Of a stretch of DNA of 64,000 nucleotides, positions 1-8,174 are shown in pieces. Origin of the DNA: Dermacoccus abyssi (GTDB taxonomy: Bacteria; Actinomycetota; Actinomycetes; Actinomycetales; Dermatophilaceae); contig NZ_QWLM01000015.1 in assembly GCF_003515945.1 (NCBI RefSeq), positions 1 through 64,000 on the forward strand, read 5' to 3'. A program made the position numbers and the translations under genes. Below the pieces are notes generated by a model. The model made no database searches. It was not told the DNA's origin and was given only the letters and a program-made list of their open reading frames with translations. The first letter of the stretch is position 1, and each line of letters begins with the position of its first letter.

Positions 1-66
1 AACTGGAAGCAGGCCCTCGCCCAGCTCGCCGCGGCCTACCCCGACCGGATCAACCCCTACCTGTGA
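1..66 (+). CDS. C-terminal end of an unrecognised protein (partial)
   Basis: The window opens inside a reading frame that runs to a TGA at 64-66 and encodes 21 residues ending DRINPYL. It uses the same codon bias as the following ligase gene and lies in the same frame, 39 nt upstream of that gene's start, so it is probably the last part of an upstream gene in the same operon. The fragment is too short to assign a family. Confidence 0.55.
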   Translation, partial: NWKQALAQLAAAYPDRINPYL

Positions 67-105
67 CCACCCCGCTTACACAGACAAGTTGACACGCCCG
101 GGCAG

Positions 106-1791
106 GTGGCTCGCAACGCCCCTGGTCTGCTCGTGCGGCGGCCGACGACGAAGTCCTCCATCGGTGCCGTCTTCCAGGATCTTGCGGGCAAGCAGCCCGA
201 GCGCACCTTCGTCATCGCCGACGAGGGCCGCCTCACCTACGGCGAGGCCAATGAACGCGTCAACCGGTACGCGTCTGTGCTGCGCGACGCCGGGGTGCAG
301 CGCGGGGACGTCGTGGGGCTGCTCTCCCACAACTCCATCGACATGCTGCTCGTCATGCTCGCGACGGTGAAGCTCGGCGCGGTGAGCGGCCTGCTCAACT
401 ACAACCAGCGCGGGGACGTACTCGACCACAGCCTCGGCATTCTCGACGCCCGCGTCGTCGTCCTCGAGGAGTCGCTGCGCGAGAGCCTCGAGACCGCGCC
501 CTCCGCGGGGCAGCAGAACGTCATGACGCTCGACGAGATGCGCGCCGCCGCCGATGGTGCGCCCGCACCTGCCGCGCAGAACCCTTCCGAGTGCGCCGAG
601 ACGCGTGGCCACGAGAAGGCCTACTACATCTTCACGTCGGGCACGACGGGCATGCCCAAGGCCTCGATCATGAGCCACCACCGCTGGCTCAAGTCCTACT
701 CCGGTCTCGGCGGTCTCGGCGTGCGCCTGCGGGCGGACGACACGCTCTACTGCTGCCTCCCGCTGTACCACAACAACGCCGTGACGGTCGCGCTCGGTGC
801 AGTGCTCAACGGCGGCGCGTCCATGGCCATTGCGGGCAAGTTCTCGGTCTCGAACTTCTGGGACGACATCGTCCGCTTCGACGCGAGCTCGTTCGTCTAC
901 ATCGGTGAACTGTGCCGCTACCTGCTCGGCCAGCCCGAGCGTCCGATCGAGCGTCAGCATCGTGTGCGTGTCATCGTCGGCAACGGTCTGCGCACCGACA
1001 TCTGGCGCGAGTTCCAGGAACGGTTCGGCATCGAGCGCATCGCCGAGTTCTACGGCGCCAGCGAGTGCAACATCGCGTTCATCAACGCCTACAACCTCGA
1101 CGAGACCGCCGGCACGTGCCCGCTGCCGCACAAGGTCGTCCGCTACGACCCGGACACCGGCGACGCGCTGCGCAACGCGAAGGGCCGCCTCGAGCAGGTC
1201 AAGACCGGCGAAGTCGGCCTCCTACTCGCCAAGGTGACCTCCGGCCAGCCGTTCGACGGCTACACCGACGAGGGTGAGACCGAGAAGAAGCTGCTGCGTG
1301 ACGGCTTCCGCAAGGGTGACTGCTGGTTCGTCACCGGCGACCTCGTGCGCCGTCAGGGCTTCCAACACGTGGCCTTCGTCGACCGCCTCGGCGACACCTT
1401 CCGCTGGAAGGGTGAGAACGTCGCGACGACCGAGGTCGAGGCTGCGCTCGAGCGCCTCCCGCAGGTGCAGGACTGTGCCGTCTACGGCGTCGAGGTTCCG
1501 GGGAGCGACGGCCGTGCGGGCATGGCTGCCGTCGTCCTGCGCGAGGACTTCGACTCCAGTGACGTGGCCGGCCGCCTCGCCGAGATGCTGCCCAAGTACG
1601 CCGTGCCGCTGTTCGTGCGTGAGGTCCAGTCGCTCGAGCAGACGTCGACGTTCAAGTCGCGAAAGGTCGAACTGCGCGACGCGGGCTACGCCGGTGCGGG
1701 CGACGACCGCGTCTGGGTGCTGACGAAGGAGGGCTACGTGCCGTTCTACGAGGGCTACCCCGAGGACGTCGCCGGCGCGCGTCAGCCCTGA
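106..1791 (+). CDS. fadD6: Long-chain fatty acyl-CoA synthetase, FadD6/FATP-like
   Basis: This 561-residue protein is an ANL-superfamily adenylate-forming enzyme that would activate fatty acids to acyl-CoA through an acyl-AMP intermediate. The AMP-binding P-loop motif FTSGTTGMPKA lies near residues 176-186, the YGASE motif near 316-320, and the TGD motif near 410 is followed by the RWKGENVATTEVE hinge and C-terminal domain. The absence of a long linker and the shape of the WKGEN region resemble mycobacterial FadD6 and the FATP group rather than classic FadD. The GTG at 106 is the only usable start after the upstream in-frame stop; no clear ribosome-binding site precedes it, so the N-terminus is slightly uncertain. 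Its stop overlaps the convergent ligase gene by 10 bp. Substrate chain length cannot be read from the sequence. Confidence 0.85.
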   Translation: MARNAPGLLVRRPTTKSSIGAVFQDLAGKQPERTFVIADEGRLTYGEANERVNRYASVLRDAGVQRGDVVGLLSHNSIDMLLVMLATVKLGAVSGLLNYNQRGDVLDHSLGILDARVVVLEESLRESLETAPSAGQQNVMTLDEMRAAADGAPAPAAQNPSECAETRGHEKAYYIFTSGTTGMPKASIMSHHRWLKSYSGLGGLGVRLRADDTLYCCLPLYHNNAVTVALGAVLNGGASMAIAGKFSVSNFWDDIVRFDASSFVYIGELCRYLLGQPERPIERQHRVRVIVGNGLRTDIWREFQERFGIERIAEFYGASECNIAFINAYNLDETAGTCPLPHKVVRYDPDTGDALRNAKGRLEQVKTGEVGLLLAKVTSGQPFDGYTDEGETEKKLLRDGFRKGDCWFVTGDLVRRQGFQHVAFVDRLGDTFRWKGENVATTEVEAALERLPQVQDCAVYGVEVPGSDGRAGMAAVVLREDFDSSDVAGRLAEMLPKYAVPLFVREVQSLEQTSTFKSRKVELRDAGYAGAGDDRVWVLTKEGYVPFYEGYPEDVAGARQP

Positions 1792-3377
1792 GGCACGTCC
1801 AGCGGCTGCGCCTGGGCGTGCTCCTGACGTAGGTCACGCTTGAGGATCTTGCCGCTCGCGTTCTTCGGTAGCGCATCGACGATGACGATGACGGTCGGGG
1901 TCTTGAAGCCCGCCAGCCGTTCGCGGCAGTAGGCGCGCAACTCCTCGACCGTCACGTCGAGGCCCTCCTTGGGCGTGACGGCAGCGGCGACGGTCTCGAT
2001 CCACGTCGGGTGCGGCACACCGAACACCGCGACCTCCGAGACGGCCGGGTGGGTGTAGATGGCCTCCTCGACCTCGCGGCTCGCGACGTTCTCGCCGCCG
2101 GTCTTGATCATGTCCTTCTTGCGGTCGACGATCGTGATGTAGCCCTCGTCGTCACGCGTGCCGAGATCGCCCGAGTGGAACCAGTCGCCCTCGAAGGCTG
2201 CGGCCGTCTTCTCCTCGTCGTTCCAGTATCCCCACGTCGCGTGCGGGCTGCGGTGGACGATCTCGCCCACCTCTCCGGGGGCCACGTCGTCGCCGGCGTC
2301 GTCGATCAGGCGCGTCTCGACGTAGATCGCCGCACGACCGGCGGATCCCGGCTTGCGCAGTTGGTCCTCCGGGCCGAGGACGAGGGCGAGTGCACTCATC
2401 TCCGTCTGGCCGTAGAAATTGAACAGGTCGATGTTCGGCAGCCGCTTGCTCAGCTCCTTGACGATCTCAACCGGCATGATCGATGCGCCGTAGTACCCAC
2501 GCTTGAGCGACGACAGGTCACGCGTGTCGAAATCCGGGTGACGCAGGAGCGAGATCCAGACGGTCGGCGGGCAGAACAGGCTCGTGGCGCCGTGCCGCTC
2601 GATCGCCTCGAGCAACGCGCCCGGCTCCGGGCCGTCGAGGACGACGTTCGTCGCGCCGAGGGAGGCGTACGGCGTCAGCATGCAGTGCTGTGCGGCCACG
2701 TGGAAGAGCGGCAACGCGTGCAGGGCGACGTCGTCACGCGAGAAGCGCCCTTCGACGATGCAGCTCACGTACTGCGCAAGCAGGCTGCGGCTCGTCATGA
2801 TCGTGCCCTTGGGGCGCGATTCGGTGCCGCTCGTGTACATGAGCTGCAGCGGGTCGTCGTCGGCGATGTCGACGACGGGTTCGCTCGTATCCTCGTGGGC
2901 GAGCAGCGTGTCGCTCGCCTCCCAACCCTCGGGAGCCGCGGCGCCGATGACGACGCGTAGGCCGATGTCGGTGCTCGCCTTGCCCATGGCGCGCTCCGCC
3001 GTCCGCACGAGAGCGTCCTCGACGATGAGGCCGCGGGCGCCCGAGTGCTCGAGGATGTAGGCGACCTCGTCGGCGTTGAGCATGAAGTTGACCGGAACGC
3101 AGATGGCACCGAGCTTGGCGAGCGCGAACGTCACGACGACGAACCCGGCGTTGTTGTGCGACAGCAGGGCGACGCGCTGGCCCTTCGTCACACCGCGTTC
3201 GGCCAAGGCGTTCGCGCACGCGTTGACACGCTCGTTCAGCTCGGCGTAGGTGTAGCTCGTGTCACGGTGGACGAGCGCGAGCTTGTTCGGCTCACGCGCA
3301 GCGCTGCGCCGCAGCACGTCTCCGAGGGCGTTGCGACGGGCGGTGGCGACGGACTCGGACACGGCGGCGCTGAACAT
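1782..3377 (-). CDS. Acyl-CoA ligase (class I adenylate-forming enzyme)
   Basis: The protein has 531 residues and the ANL fold: an N-terminal AMP-binding domain with the P-loop TSGTESRPKG, the acyl-adenylate motif YGQTE, the TGD-equivalent HSGDLGTRDDEGY, the hinge DRKKDMIKTGGENV, and a C-terminal domain ending with the catalytic lysine segment PKNASGKILKRDL. It would form a CoA thioester of a carboxylic acid, probably a fatty or aromatic acid. The ATG at 3377 was chosen because GGAGAGG stands 6 nt upstream; a longer in-frame GTG start at 3392 would overlap that ribosome-binding site. It converges on the FadD6-like gene. The P-loop TSGTES instead of TSGTTG is a variation seen in this subgroup. 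Substrate is unknown. Confidence 0.85.
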   Translation of the reverse strand: MFSAAVSESVATARRNALGDVLRRSAAREPNKLALVHRDTSYTYAELNERVNACANALAERGVTKGQRVALLSHNNAGFVVVTFALAKLGAICVPVNFMLNADEVAYILEHSGARGLIVEDALVRTAERAMGKASTDIGLRVVIGAAAPEGWEASDTLLAHEDTSEPVVDIADDDPLQLMYTSGTESRPKGTIMTSRSLLAQYVSCIVEGRFSRDDVALHALPLFHVAAQHCMLTPYASLGATNVVLDGPEPGALLEAIERHGATSLFCPPTVWISLLRHPDFDTRDLSSLKRGYYGASIMPVEIVKELSKRLPNIDLFNFYGQTEMSALALVLGPEDQLRKPGSAGRAAIYVETRLIDDAGDDVAPGEVGEIVHRSPHATWGYWNDEEKTAAAFEGDWFHSGDLGTRDDEGYITIVDRKKDMIKTGGENVASREVEEAIYTHPAVSEVAVFGVPHPTWIETVAAAVTPKEGLDVTVEELRAYCRERLAGFKTPTVIVIVDALPKNASGKILKRDLRQEHAQAQPLDVPQG

Positions 3378-3457
3378 GGCGGACCTCTCCACGGGGACGT
3401 GACCCGAGTCACATTACCGAGCGGCCTCGCCGTGCGGGCACCCACGCCGCAACCGTC

Positions 3458-4132
3458 TCAGAACGAGGCGGAGGCCAGCTTGATGGCGAAGAGGCAGAAG
3501 GCCGTTCCGGCGACGAGGTGAGCGCCGATCACCAGGCCCGGGCGGCCGCTCGCGCGGTGACCCAGCCGCGCACTCACCGCGATGACGGTGGCGAGGTAGG
3601 CGGCGCTGATGCACTGCATGATAACGGCCAGCACGCCGAAGTTGCTCCACAGGTGCGGATCGTCGGGGTGGACGAACTGCACGAAGAACGCCGCGAAGAA
3701 AAGGATCGCCTTGGGGTTGAGCAGGCTCGTCGCGAGCGAACGGCGGAACGGGGAGTAGCGCGCGTCGTGCATCGTGAGCGTCGTCTCCGTCGGCTCTGCT
3801 CCTGTCGCCGCGGCAGAAGGGCGAGCTTCGCGGCGCAGGGCGATGCCCTGGCGGATGAGACCGAAACCCAGCCACGCGAGGTAGGCGCCACCTGCGAGCG
3901 TCAGGAGGCGGAAGAAGACCGACCCGCCGGCCAGCAGCGTGCCGGCGCCGAGCACGGCCAGCACCATGAGCACGCCGTCACCGATGAAGACGCCGAGAGC
4001 GGCACGCCATCCCGCGGCGCGGGAAACCTTTGCGGCCGTCGTCGCGACGAAGAGGGAGTTCGGGCCGGGCAGCAGGGCGATGAGAACCGCCCCGAGCGTG
4101 AACTGTGCGAGCTGCGTCAGGGTGAGCGTCAT
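3458..4132 (-). CDS. LysE/RhtB-family amino acid or metabolite exporter
   Basis: This 224-residue membrane protein carries the LysE-family signature near its N-terminus (ALLPGPNSLFV) and roughly six hydrophobic segments separated by a charged loop around residues 90-115. LysE-family carriers export amino acids or related compounds using the proton gradient. Its start codon overlaps the stop of the upstream thioesterase gene (ATGA, 4 bp), so the two are translationally coupled. The pairing with a hotdog thioesterase is not one for which I know a common pathway. The substrate cannot be predicted. Confidence 0.85.
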   Translation of the reverse strand: MTLTLTQLAQFTLGAVLIALLPGPNSLFVATTAAKVSRAAGWRAALGVFIGDGVLMVLAVLGAGTLLAGGSVFFRLLTLAGGAYLAWLGFGLIRQGIALRREARPSAAATGAEPTETTLTMHDARYSPFRRSLATSLLNPKAILFFAAFFVQFVHPDDPHLWSNFGVLAVIMQCISAAYLATVIAVSARLGHRASGRPGLVIGAHLVAGTAFCLFAIKLASASF

Positions 4133-4635
4133 GGACGCTCGAGCGACGCCTCGCCGGCGCCCAACTCCTGAATGGCCGAACGGCGTGCCAGGCGGTGCTC
4201 GCGACGCAGTTCGGCTGCGCGGTAGCGGCGGCGGTCCTCGTCGGTCTCCGGCACGAGTTCGGGCACGGTGCGCGGCGCTCCGTTCTCGTCGACCGCCACC
4301 ATGACGAGGAAGGCCGTGGCGACGTGGACGGGTGCGGTGAGCTCGTCCCAGCGTGTCGTCTCGACGCGCACGCCCACCTCGACGGAGGTGCGGCCCGCCC
4401 AGTTGACCTGCGCCTTCACGGTAAGGAGATCACCGACGCGAACCGGCGCGAGGAACACCATCTCGTCCATCGCGGCCGTCACGGCGGGGCCGCCGCTGAA
4501 CCGGGCCGCCGTGGAGCCGGCGGCCTCGTCGACGAACTTCATGACGTTGCCGCCGTGCACCGTTCCGAGAAGGTTCGTCTGCTGCGTCCCCATCATCTGG
4601 GTGAGCTGGAGCTGGGTCGTCGACGGTGCGGTCAT
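4129..4635 (-). CDS. Acyl-CoA thioesterase, hotdog fold (YciA/BACH-like)
   Basis: The 168-residue product has a single hotdog domain with the motif GTVHGGNVMKFVDEAAG typical of the cytosolic acyl-CoA hydrolase group (YciA/BACH), where the Asp of the helix supplies the general base. It would hydrolyse acyl-CoA to free acid and CoA. The family usually works as an oligomer of hotdog pairs. The ATG at 4635 follows a GACAAT hexamer with a 6-nt spacer and no Shine-Dalgarno sequence, consistent with a leaderless start. It overlaps the LysE-family gene downstream by 4 bp and follows the histidine phosphatase gene by 50 bp, so the three may form one transcription unit. Confidence 0.88.
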   Translation of the reverse strand: MTAPSTTQLQLTQMMGTQQTNLLGTVHGGNVMKFVDEAAGSTAARFSGGPAVTAAMDEMVFLAPVRVGDLLTVKAQVNWAGRTSVEVGVRVETTRWDELTAPVHVATAFLVMVAVDENGAPRTVPELVPETDEDRRRYRAAELRREHRLARRSAIQELGAGEASLERP

Positions 4636-4685
4636 GCCGCCATTGTCGCGCACTCGAACCTGGGCTCGGACAGGGCGTTCACCGC

Positions 4686-5525
4686 TCAGCGGTTCGTCAC
4701 GAGATCCGGGCCGTCGAGGTGGGTGAACTCGTTGAACGTGAGCACGTGTGGGCCGTGACGGTCGATCGTGATGCGGGTGACGCCGGTGTTGACCGCCGCG
4801 AGGGTGAACTGCTTCCACGCGTCGAGGCTGTCGGCCGCGGCGAGGTGCGCCATCGTCCAGCACACCGGACCCGCCGACGTCACGACGACAACGTGCTCTT
4901 CGGTGCCGTCGACGATCGAGCCGAGAGCATCGTTGATGCGCGTCGCGAACTCGGTGAAGCTCTCCGGGTAGTCGTGGTCGAAGTCGCCGCTGCTCCAGCG
5001 GTCGACGGCCTTGGCGAAGGTGTCCTCGAAGGCGATGCGGGGGCGCAGCGTGCGCACCATGTCGGCCTTGAGCACGAGCATGTTCTTGTACGCCGGCTTG
5101 TAGGCCGTGAGCAGTGCGCGGTGGTCGAGCTCGTTCCACCGCTCGTCGAGGCGCCGACGAAGAACGGGCGGGGCGTGCGTGACGCTGATGTCGGCACCGA
5201 GGTCGGGAACGTCCGTCGTGGCGGACTTGGCCCTGTCGGCTTTGTCCTTCTTGGTCTTGTCACCCTTGGCCGATGCTTCGGCCGTCTCGGTGTCGTCCGT
5301 GACGTCGGTGAGCGTCCACCCTGCGCCGGCGGCGATCTCCGCGAGCGTCTGGCGATGTCTCTTCATGGATCCGCTCACGAGCAGGGACGGCGTGATGCCG
5401 CGGCGGGCGAAGTCCTTGCCGAGCAGGTAGGCCTGCTCGTGCCCGGCCTCGGAGAGGTTGTCGTAGTCGGACTTGCCGAACGACGCCTGCCCGTGGCGCA
5501 CGAGCCACAACGAACGCGTTTCCAT
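4686..5525 (-). CDS. Histidine phosphatase family protein (phosphoglycerate-mutase-like)
   Basis: The 279-residue protein begins with the RHGQASF motif (residues 10-16), the phospho-accepting His of the histidine phosphatase superfamily, and has a later segment VVVVTSAGPV where the second catalytic His is expected. That second His is not in the usual GH position, which makes phosphatase activity less certain. A Lys- and Asp-rich insertion at about residues 85-115 interrupts the domain. The start at 5525 is preferred over 5543 because CAAGAT lies 6 nt upstream, as in other leaderless genes here. Substrate is unknown. Confidence 0.75.
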   Translation of the reverse strand: METRSLWLVRHGQASFGKSDYDNLSEAGHEQAYLLGKDFARRGITPSLLVSGSMKRHRQTLAEIAAGAGWTLTDVTDDTETAEASAKGDKTKKDKADRAKSATTDVPDLGADISVTHAPPVLRRRLDERWNELDHRALLTAYKPAYKNMLVLKADMVRTLRPRIAFEDTFAKAVDRWSSGDFDHDYPESFTEFATRINDALGSIVDGTEEHVVVVTSAGPVCWTMAHLAAADSLDAWKQFTLAAVNTGVTRITIDRHGPHVLTFNEFTHLDGPDLVTNR

Positions 5526-5560
5526 GACCCAATCTTGTCTCATGCCATGTGACTCGTCGG

Positions 5561-5566
5561 TAATGT
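5561..5566 (+). promoter_or_regulatory. Candidate -10 element (TAATGT) of a leaderless promoter
   Basis: TAATGT stands 7 nt upstream of the GTG at 5574 and there is no ribosome-binding site in between. This spacing would place the transcription start at or next to the start codon. Confidence 0.55.
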
Positions 5567-5573
5567 TCGGCGA

Positions 5574-6467
5574 GTGAAGCTGGAATGGGCGCCCGGAGAG
5601 CACGTCGAGGTTACGTTCACCCCCGCCGAGGACGAGGCCGCACCGCTGCTCGTCGTCTGGCCGGCGTTCGGAACGCCCGCTCGCTTCTACCGTCATCTGG
5701 CGCCGGCGCTTGCCGCCGCGGGCCTCGCGAACGTCGTTGTCGAGTACCCGGGCCGGGAGACTCCGCGCGGCGTCGGGCGTCACTCCTCGTACGGGTACGA
5801 CGCGCTCGCGACGAAGGTTCACGAAGCAGTGATGACGTACGCGCACCGGGAGCGCCCCGAGGCACCCGTCTACATCCTCGGTCACAGCTTGGGTGCCCAC
5901 ATCGCACTGTTCGCAGCGGCGATGCACGCCGGCGACGATGCCACCCGGGCCGGCTTCTCGCCGCGTGGCCTCGCCCTGGTCGCGACGGGCAGCCCCTACT
6001 GGCGAGGCTTCGAGCGCAACGGGTTCCTGCGCTCCTACCTGGGCACGGGTTTCATGGCGTTCGTGGCGCGCACCGTGGGGTACTGGCCCGGCGATCGACT
6101 CAAGTTCTGGGGGCGCCAGTCGGGCGTTCTCGTCGCGGATTGGGCCCGGTTGGCCCGAACGGGGCACGTGCGGCCCAAGGGCGCCGAGCGCAGCTACGAC
6201 GATGCCCTCGCCGCCTACACCGGTGACGTGCTGGCCATCTCGTTGCCCGAGGACCCACTCGCGCCTGTCACGGCGCTCGAGGAATTGTTGAAAATCGTGC
6301 CGCGAGCCCGGGTGACGCGCCGTCACGCCGCCATCCGCGTTGGGCACATCCAATGGGTGCGCCGCCACGAGGAGATCGTCGGACTCATCGCCGAGTGGGT
6401 GCACACCCAGGAAGCCGAGCAGAGTCCGAACGCTCGGGCAACGACGGGCGTCGACGTGCAGGCCTGA
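5574..6467 (+). CDS. Alpha/beta hydrolase
   Basis: The 297-residue protein has the alpha/beta hydrolase nucleophile elbow GHSLGAH, with Ser as nucleophile, after a strand-forming VYILGHS. A late His in RVGHIQW is a plausible member of the catalytic triad. The early segment PLLVVWPAFGTPARFYRHLA corresponds to the oxyanion-hole strand. It resembles uncharacterised lipase/esterase-like hydrolases of actinobacteria; the substrate is unknown. No signal peptide is visible, so it is probably cytoplasmic. It is transcribed divergently from the histidine phosphatase gene. Confidence 0.8.
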   Translation: MKLEWAPGEHVEVTFTPAEDEAAPLLVVWPAFGTPARFYRHLAPALAAAGLANVVVEYPGRETPRGVGRHSSYGYDALATKVHEAVMTYAHRERPEAPVYILGHSLGAHIALFAAAMHAGDDATRAGFSPRGLALVATGSPYWRGFERNGFLRSYLGTGFMAFVARTVGYWPGDRLKFWGRQSGVLVADWARLARTGHVRPKGAERSYDDALAAYTGDVLAISLPEDPLAPVTALEELLKIVPRARVTRRHAAIRVGHIQWVRRHEEIVGLIAEWVHTQEAEQSPNARATTGVDVQA

Positions 6468-6572
6468 ACCGCGTCGCCCGATCCGCCATGCGCGCGGTCT
6501 TGTCCTCGCCGGAGTCAAGGATTCGAACGACCCGTGCTCGATACGATCGCGTCAGAAGGGGCGTGGTCAGAA

Positions 6573-7146
6573 ATGGAATTCAGACTCGAAGAGCGGTGGT
6601 TCGTCATCTCGGATCCGGGCGGCGAGCCGTGGGCTCTCATCCGGCAACTCCCGAACAGCAACATCGAGCGCTACCTGCCCGGGCGCGGTGTGTGGGTGCC
6701 TCGTCAGGAGATGGCCGATTACCTGTTCGGTGAGCCCGGAGCGCCAGGTACTGCCGGAGAACCGGGAACTCGCGAAGAAGATTTCCACGCTGGTCGACGG
6801 TGTGGATCCCGACGCCGAGCCGAGCGAGAGCCCCGCGCCGGCGCCGCAGTCGAACCTCGCCCCCGAGTTCGTCGACGAGCGCGGGAGCGCGACCTCAGGT
6901 GGGAAGGTCCATCCGAACGCGCAGTCGCTCGGTGAGATGGAGTCGGGGCCGAAGTCCGCGGACGAGGGCGGATTCAGCGAGGAGTACACGCGTGTCATCA
7001 GCGGGGACATGACGCACGAGGAGTACACCGAGTGGTACGAGTCGACGCGTCGAGACGGACGCGCGTCCCCGCCTGACGCGACATGCCCGCCGACCCGCGT
7101 CCTGCCCTCGGGGGGCGAGCAGGTGCGAGCCGGCGGGGGCCGGTGA
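6573..7146 (+). pseudogene. Unknown protein gene interrupted by a single-base frameshift
   Basis: From the ATG at 6573 the frame encodes a sensible protein (MEFRLEERWFVISDPGGEPW... to ADYLFGE) up to about 6734. From 6736 the sensible coding continues one base later (PERQVLPENRELAKKISTL... to YTEWYESTRRDG) until a stop at 7146. Removing one C from the CCC at 6735-6737 joins the two parts into one protein of about 190 residues. The second part is acidic, Ser/Glu-rich and probably partly disordered. I do not recognise the family and see no signal peptide or membrane segment. It is either a pseudogene or a one-base sequence error. The product could alternatively be the short 6534/6573 frame ending at 6935, but that tail is Arg-rich and looks like out-of-frame translation. 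Confidence 0.6.
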
Positions 7147-7149
7147 ACG

Positions 7150-7887
7150 TCAGGCAGCGGCCTGTTCCGGGGCGTGAGCTGCCTTCGGCGACAGCGTGTT
7201 CGACGCCTTCTTCGCCGGCTTTGGCGTGTTCGGCTTCGCGTGATGCTTGCCGCCGTGTGCGTGCGGCGCGTGGTTGTTCGCGTCCTTGCCGTGCGGCTTC
7301 GCAGCCTTCTTCGCGGGGGCGTGGGCGTGCTTGGCCCCCGGCTTCTGGGCCTTCGGGGCGTGCGGCTTCGCGGCCTTGCCCGTTTGCGTCGTCGGTGAGG
7401 TGGACGACGTGGAGGAGGTCGTGGTCGTGCTCGTGGTCGCAGCGGTCGACGCGCTGGAGGTCGCAGTGGTGTTCGCGCTCGCGGTCGTGCTCGTCGACGA
7501 CGTGGCCGGTGCGCTCGTCATGCTCGACCAGCAACTGCTGCTCGCGGCCCAGGGCGAGGTGCCCATCTGCGCGTAGAGCTCCTGAGCCGCAGCGTCCTGC
7601 ACGGAGGCAGGCGCCGACGCGGCCGTCGAGTAGCCGGACGCGGCCGAGAGGCTGCGCCACGTCGAGTCGAGGAATTGGTAGGCGCCGGACGCGCCGCTCG
7701 AGGCGTTCACGGCCTGGTAGTTGCCGCCGCTCTCGCAGTACTTGATCTTGGCGAGCGTGGAACTCGCGGACGACGTGGTGGCGGCGTTCGCGGTGCCGGC
7801 GAGGCCGGCTCCGGTTGCACCGAGCAGGGCGATACCACCGGCGACCGTCATGGCTCGAACTCGCATGGGCTTCTTCATGGGGGACAT
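7150..7887 (-). CDS. Secreted Rpf/transglycosylase-like protein with basic His/Lys/Pro tail
   Basis: The 245-residue product has a signal peptide (basic start, hydrophobic core, probable cleavage after TANA near residue 35). A lysozyme-like domain of the resuscitation-promoting-factor/transglycosylase type follows at about residues 43-120; Glu52 in the CESGGNY motif corresponds to the Rpf catalytic Glu, and GAYQFLDSTW, AGYST-type and SPWAASSSCW motifs complete the domain. The rest is a Ser/Thr-rich linker and a Lys/His/Pro/Ala-rich tail that could bind the anionic wall. It would cut peptidoglycan glycan strands outside the cell. AAAGGA lies 8-9 nt upstream of the ATG at 7887. It is a paralogue of the shorter protein at 8902-9270, with Glu at the same residue number. 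Confidence 0.82.
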   Translation of the reverse strand: MSPMKKPMRVRAMTVAGGIALLGATGAGLAGTANAATTSSASSTLAKIKYCESGGNYQAVNASSGASGAYQFLDSTWRSLSAASGYSTAASAPASVQDAAAQELYAQMGTSPWAASSSCWSSMTSAPATSSTSTTASANTTATSSASTAATTSTTTTSSTSSTSPTTQTGKAAKPHAPKAQKPGAKHAHAPAKKAAKPHGKDANNHAPHAHGGKHHAKPNTPKPAKKASNTLSPKAAHAPEQAAA

Positions 7888-8161
7888 CTGGTGTTCCTTT
7901 CATCGGTTGACGTCATCAACCGTGACGAGGCTTCGTTGCCCCCGCCTGACGTCCGGATGTCGCCGCCGACACGCTGTGTGCCTTCTGTGAGCAGCCGCGA
8001 GGCAGCGGGAGTGTGGCCGAAGTGGAGATGGAACCCGTTGATCTGCAGTGAGTTACGTGGGGAGGGCGCCGTCCGAGTGACGCCTTCGCAGCCTCGCCTC
8101 GCCGCCCGACGGCGCTCCTCAGCGCGGCGACCGTTCTTATCGAACTCAAAGCCGTGCTCCC

Positions 8162-8167
8162 TACGTT
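8162..8167 (+). promoter_or_regulatory. Candidate -10 element (TACGTT) of a leaderless promoter
   Basis: TACGTT lies 7 nt upstream of the ATG at 8175, with no Shine-Dalgarno sequence between. It supports 8175 rather than the longer start at 8154 for the response-regulator gene. Confidence 0.55.
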
Positions 8168-8174
8168 CTGCGGC

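Noticed and set aside
7888-8160. Possible ydaO/c-di-AMP riboswitch in front of the Rpf-like gene
   Set aside because: Such riboswitches precede Rpf genes in many actinobacteria, but the conserved CCGTCAGCTAACC-type block and GGAACCC block could not be found on the minus strand.
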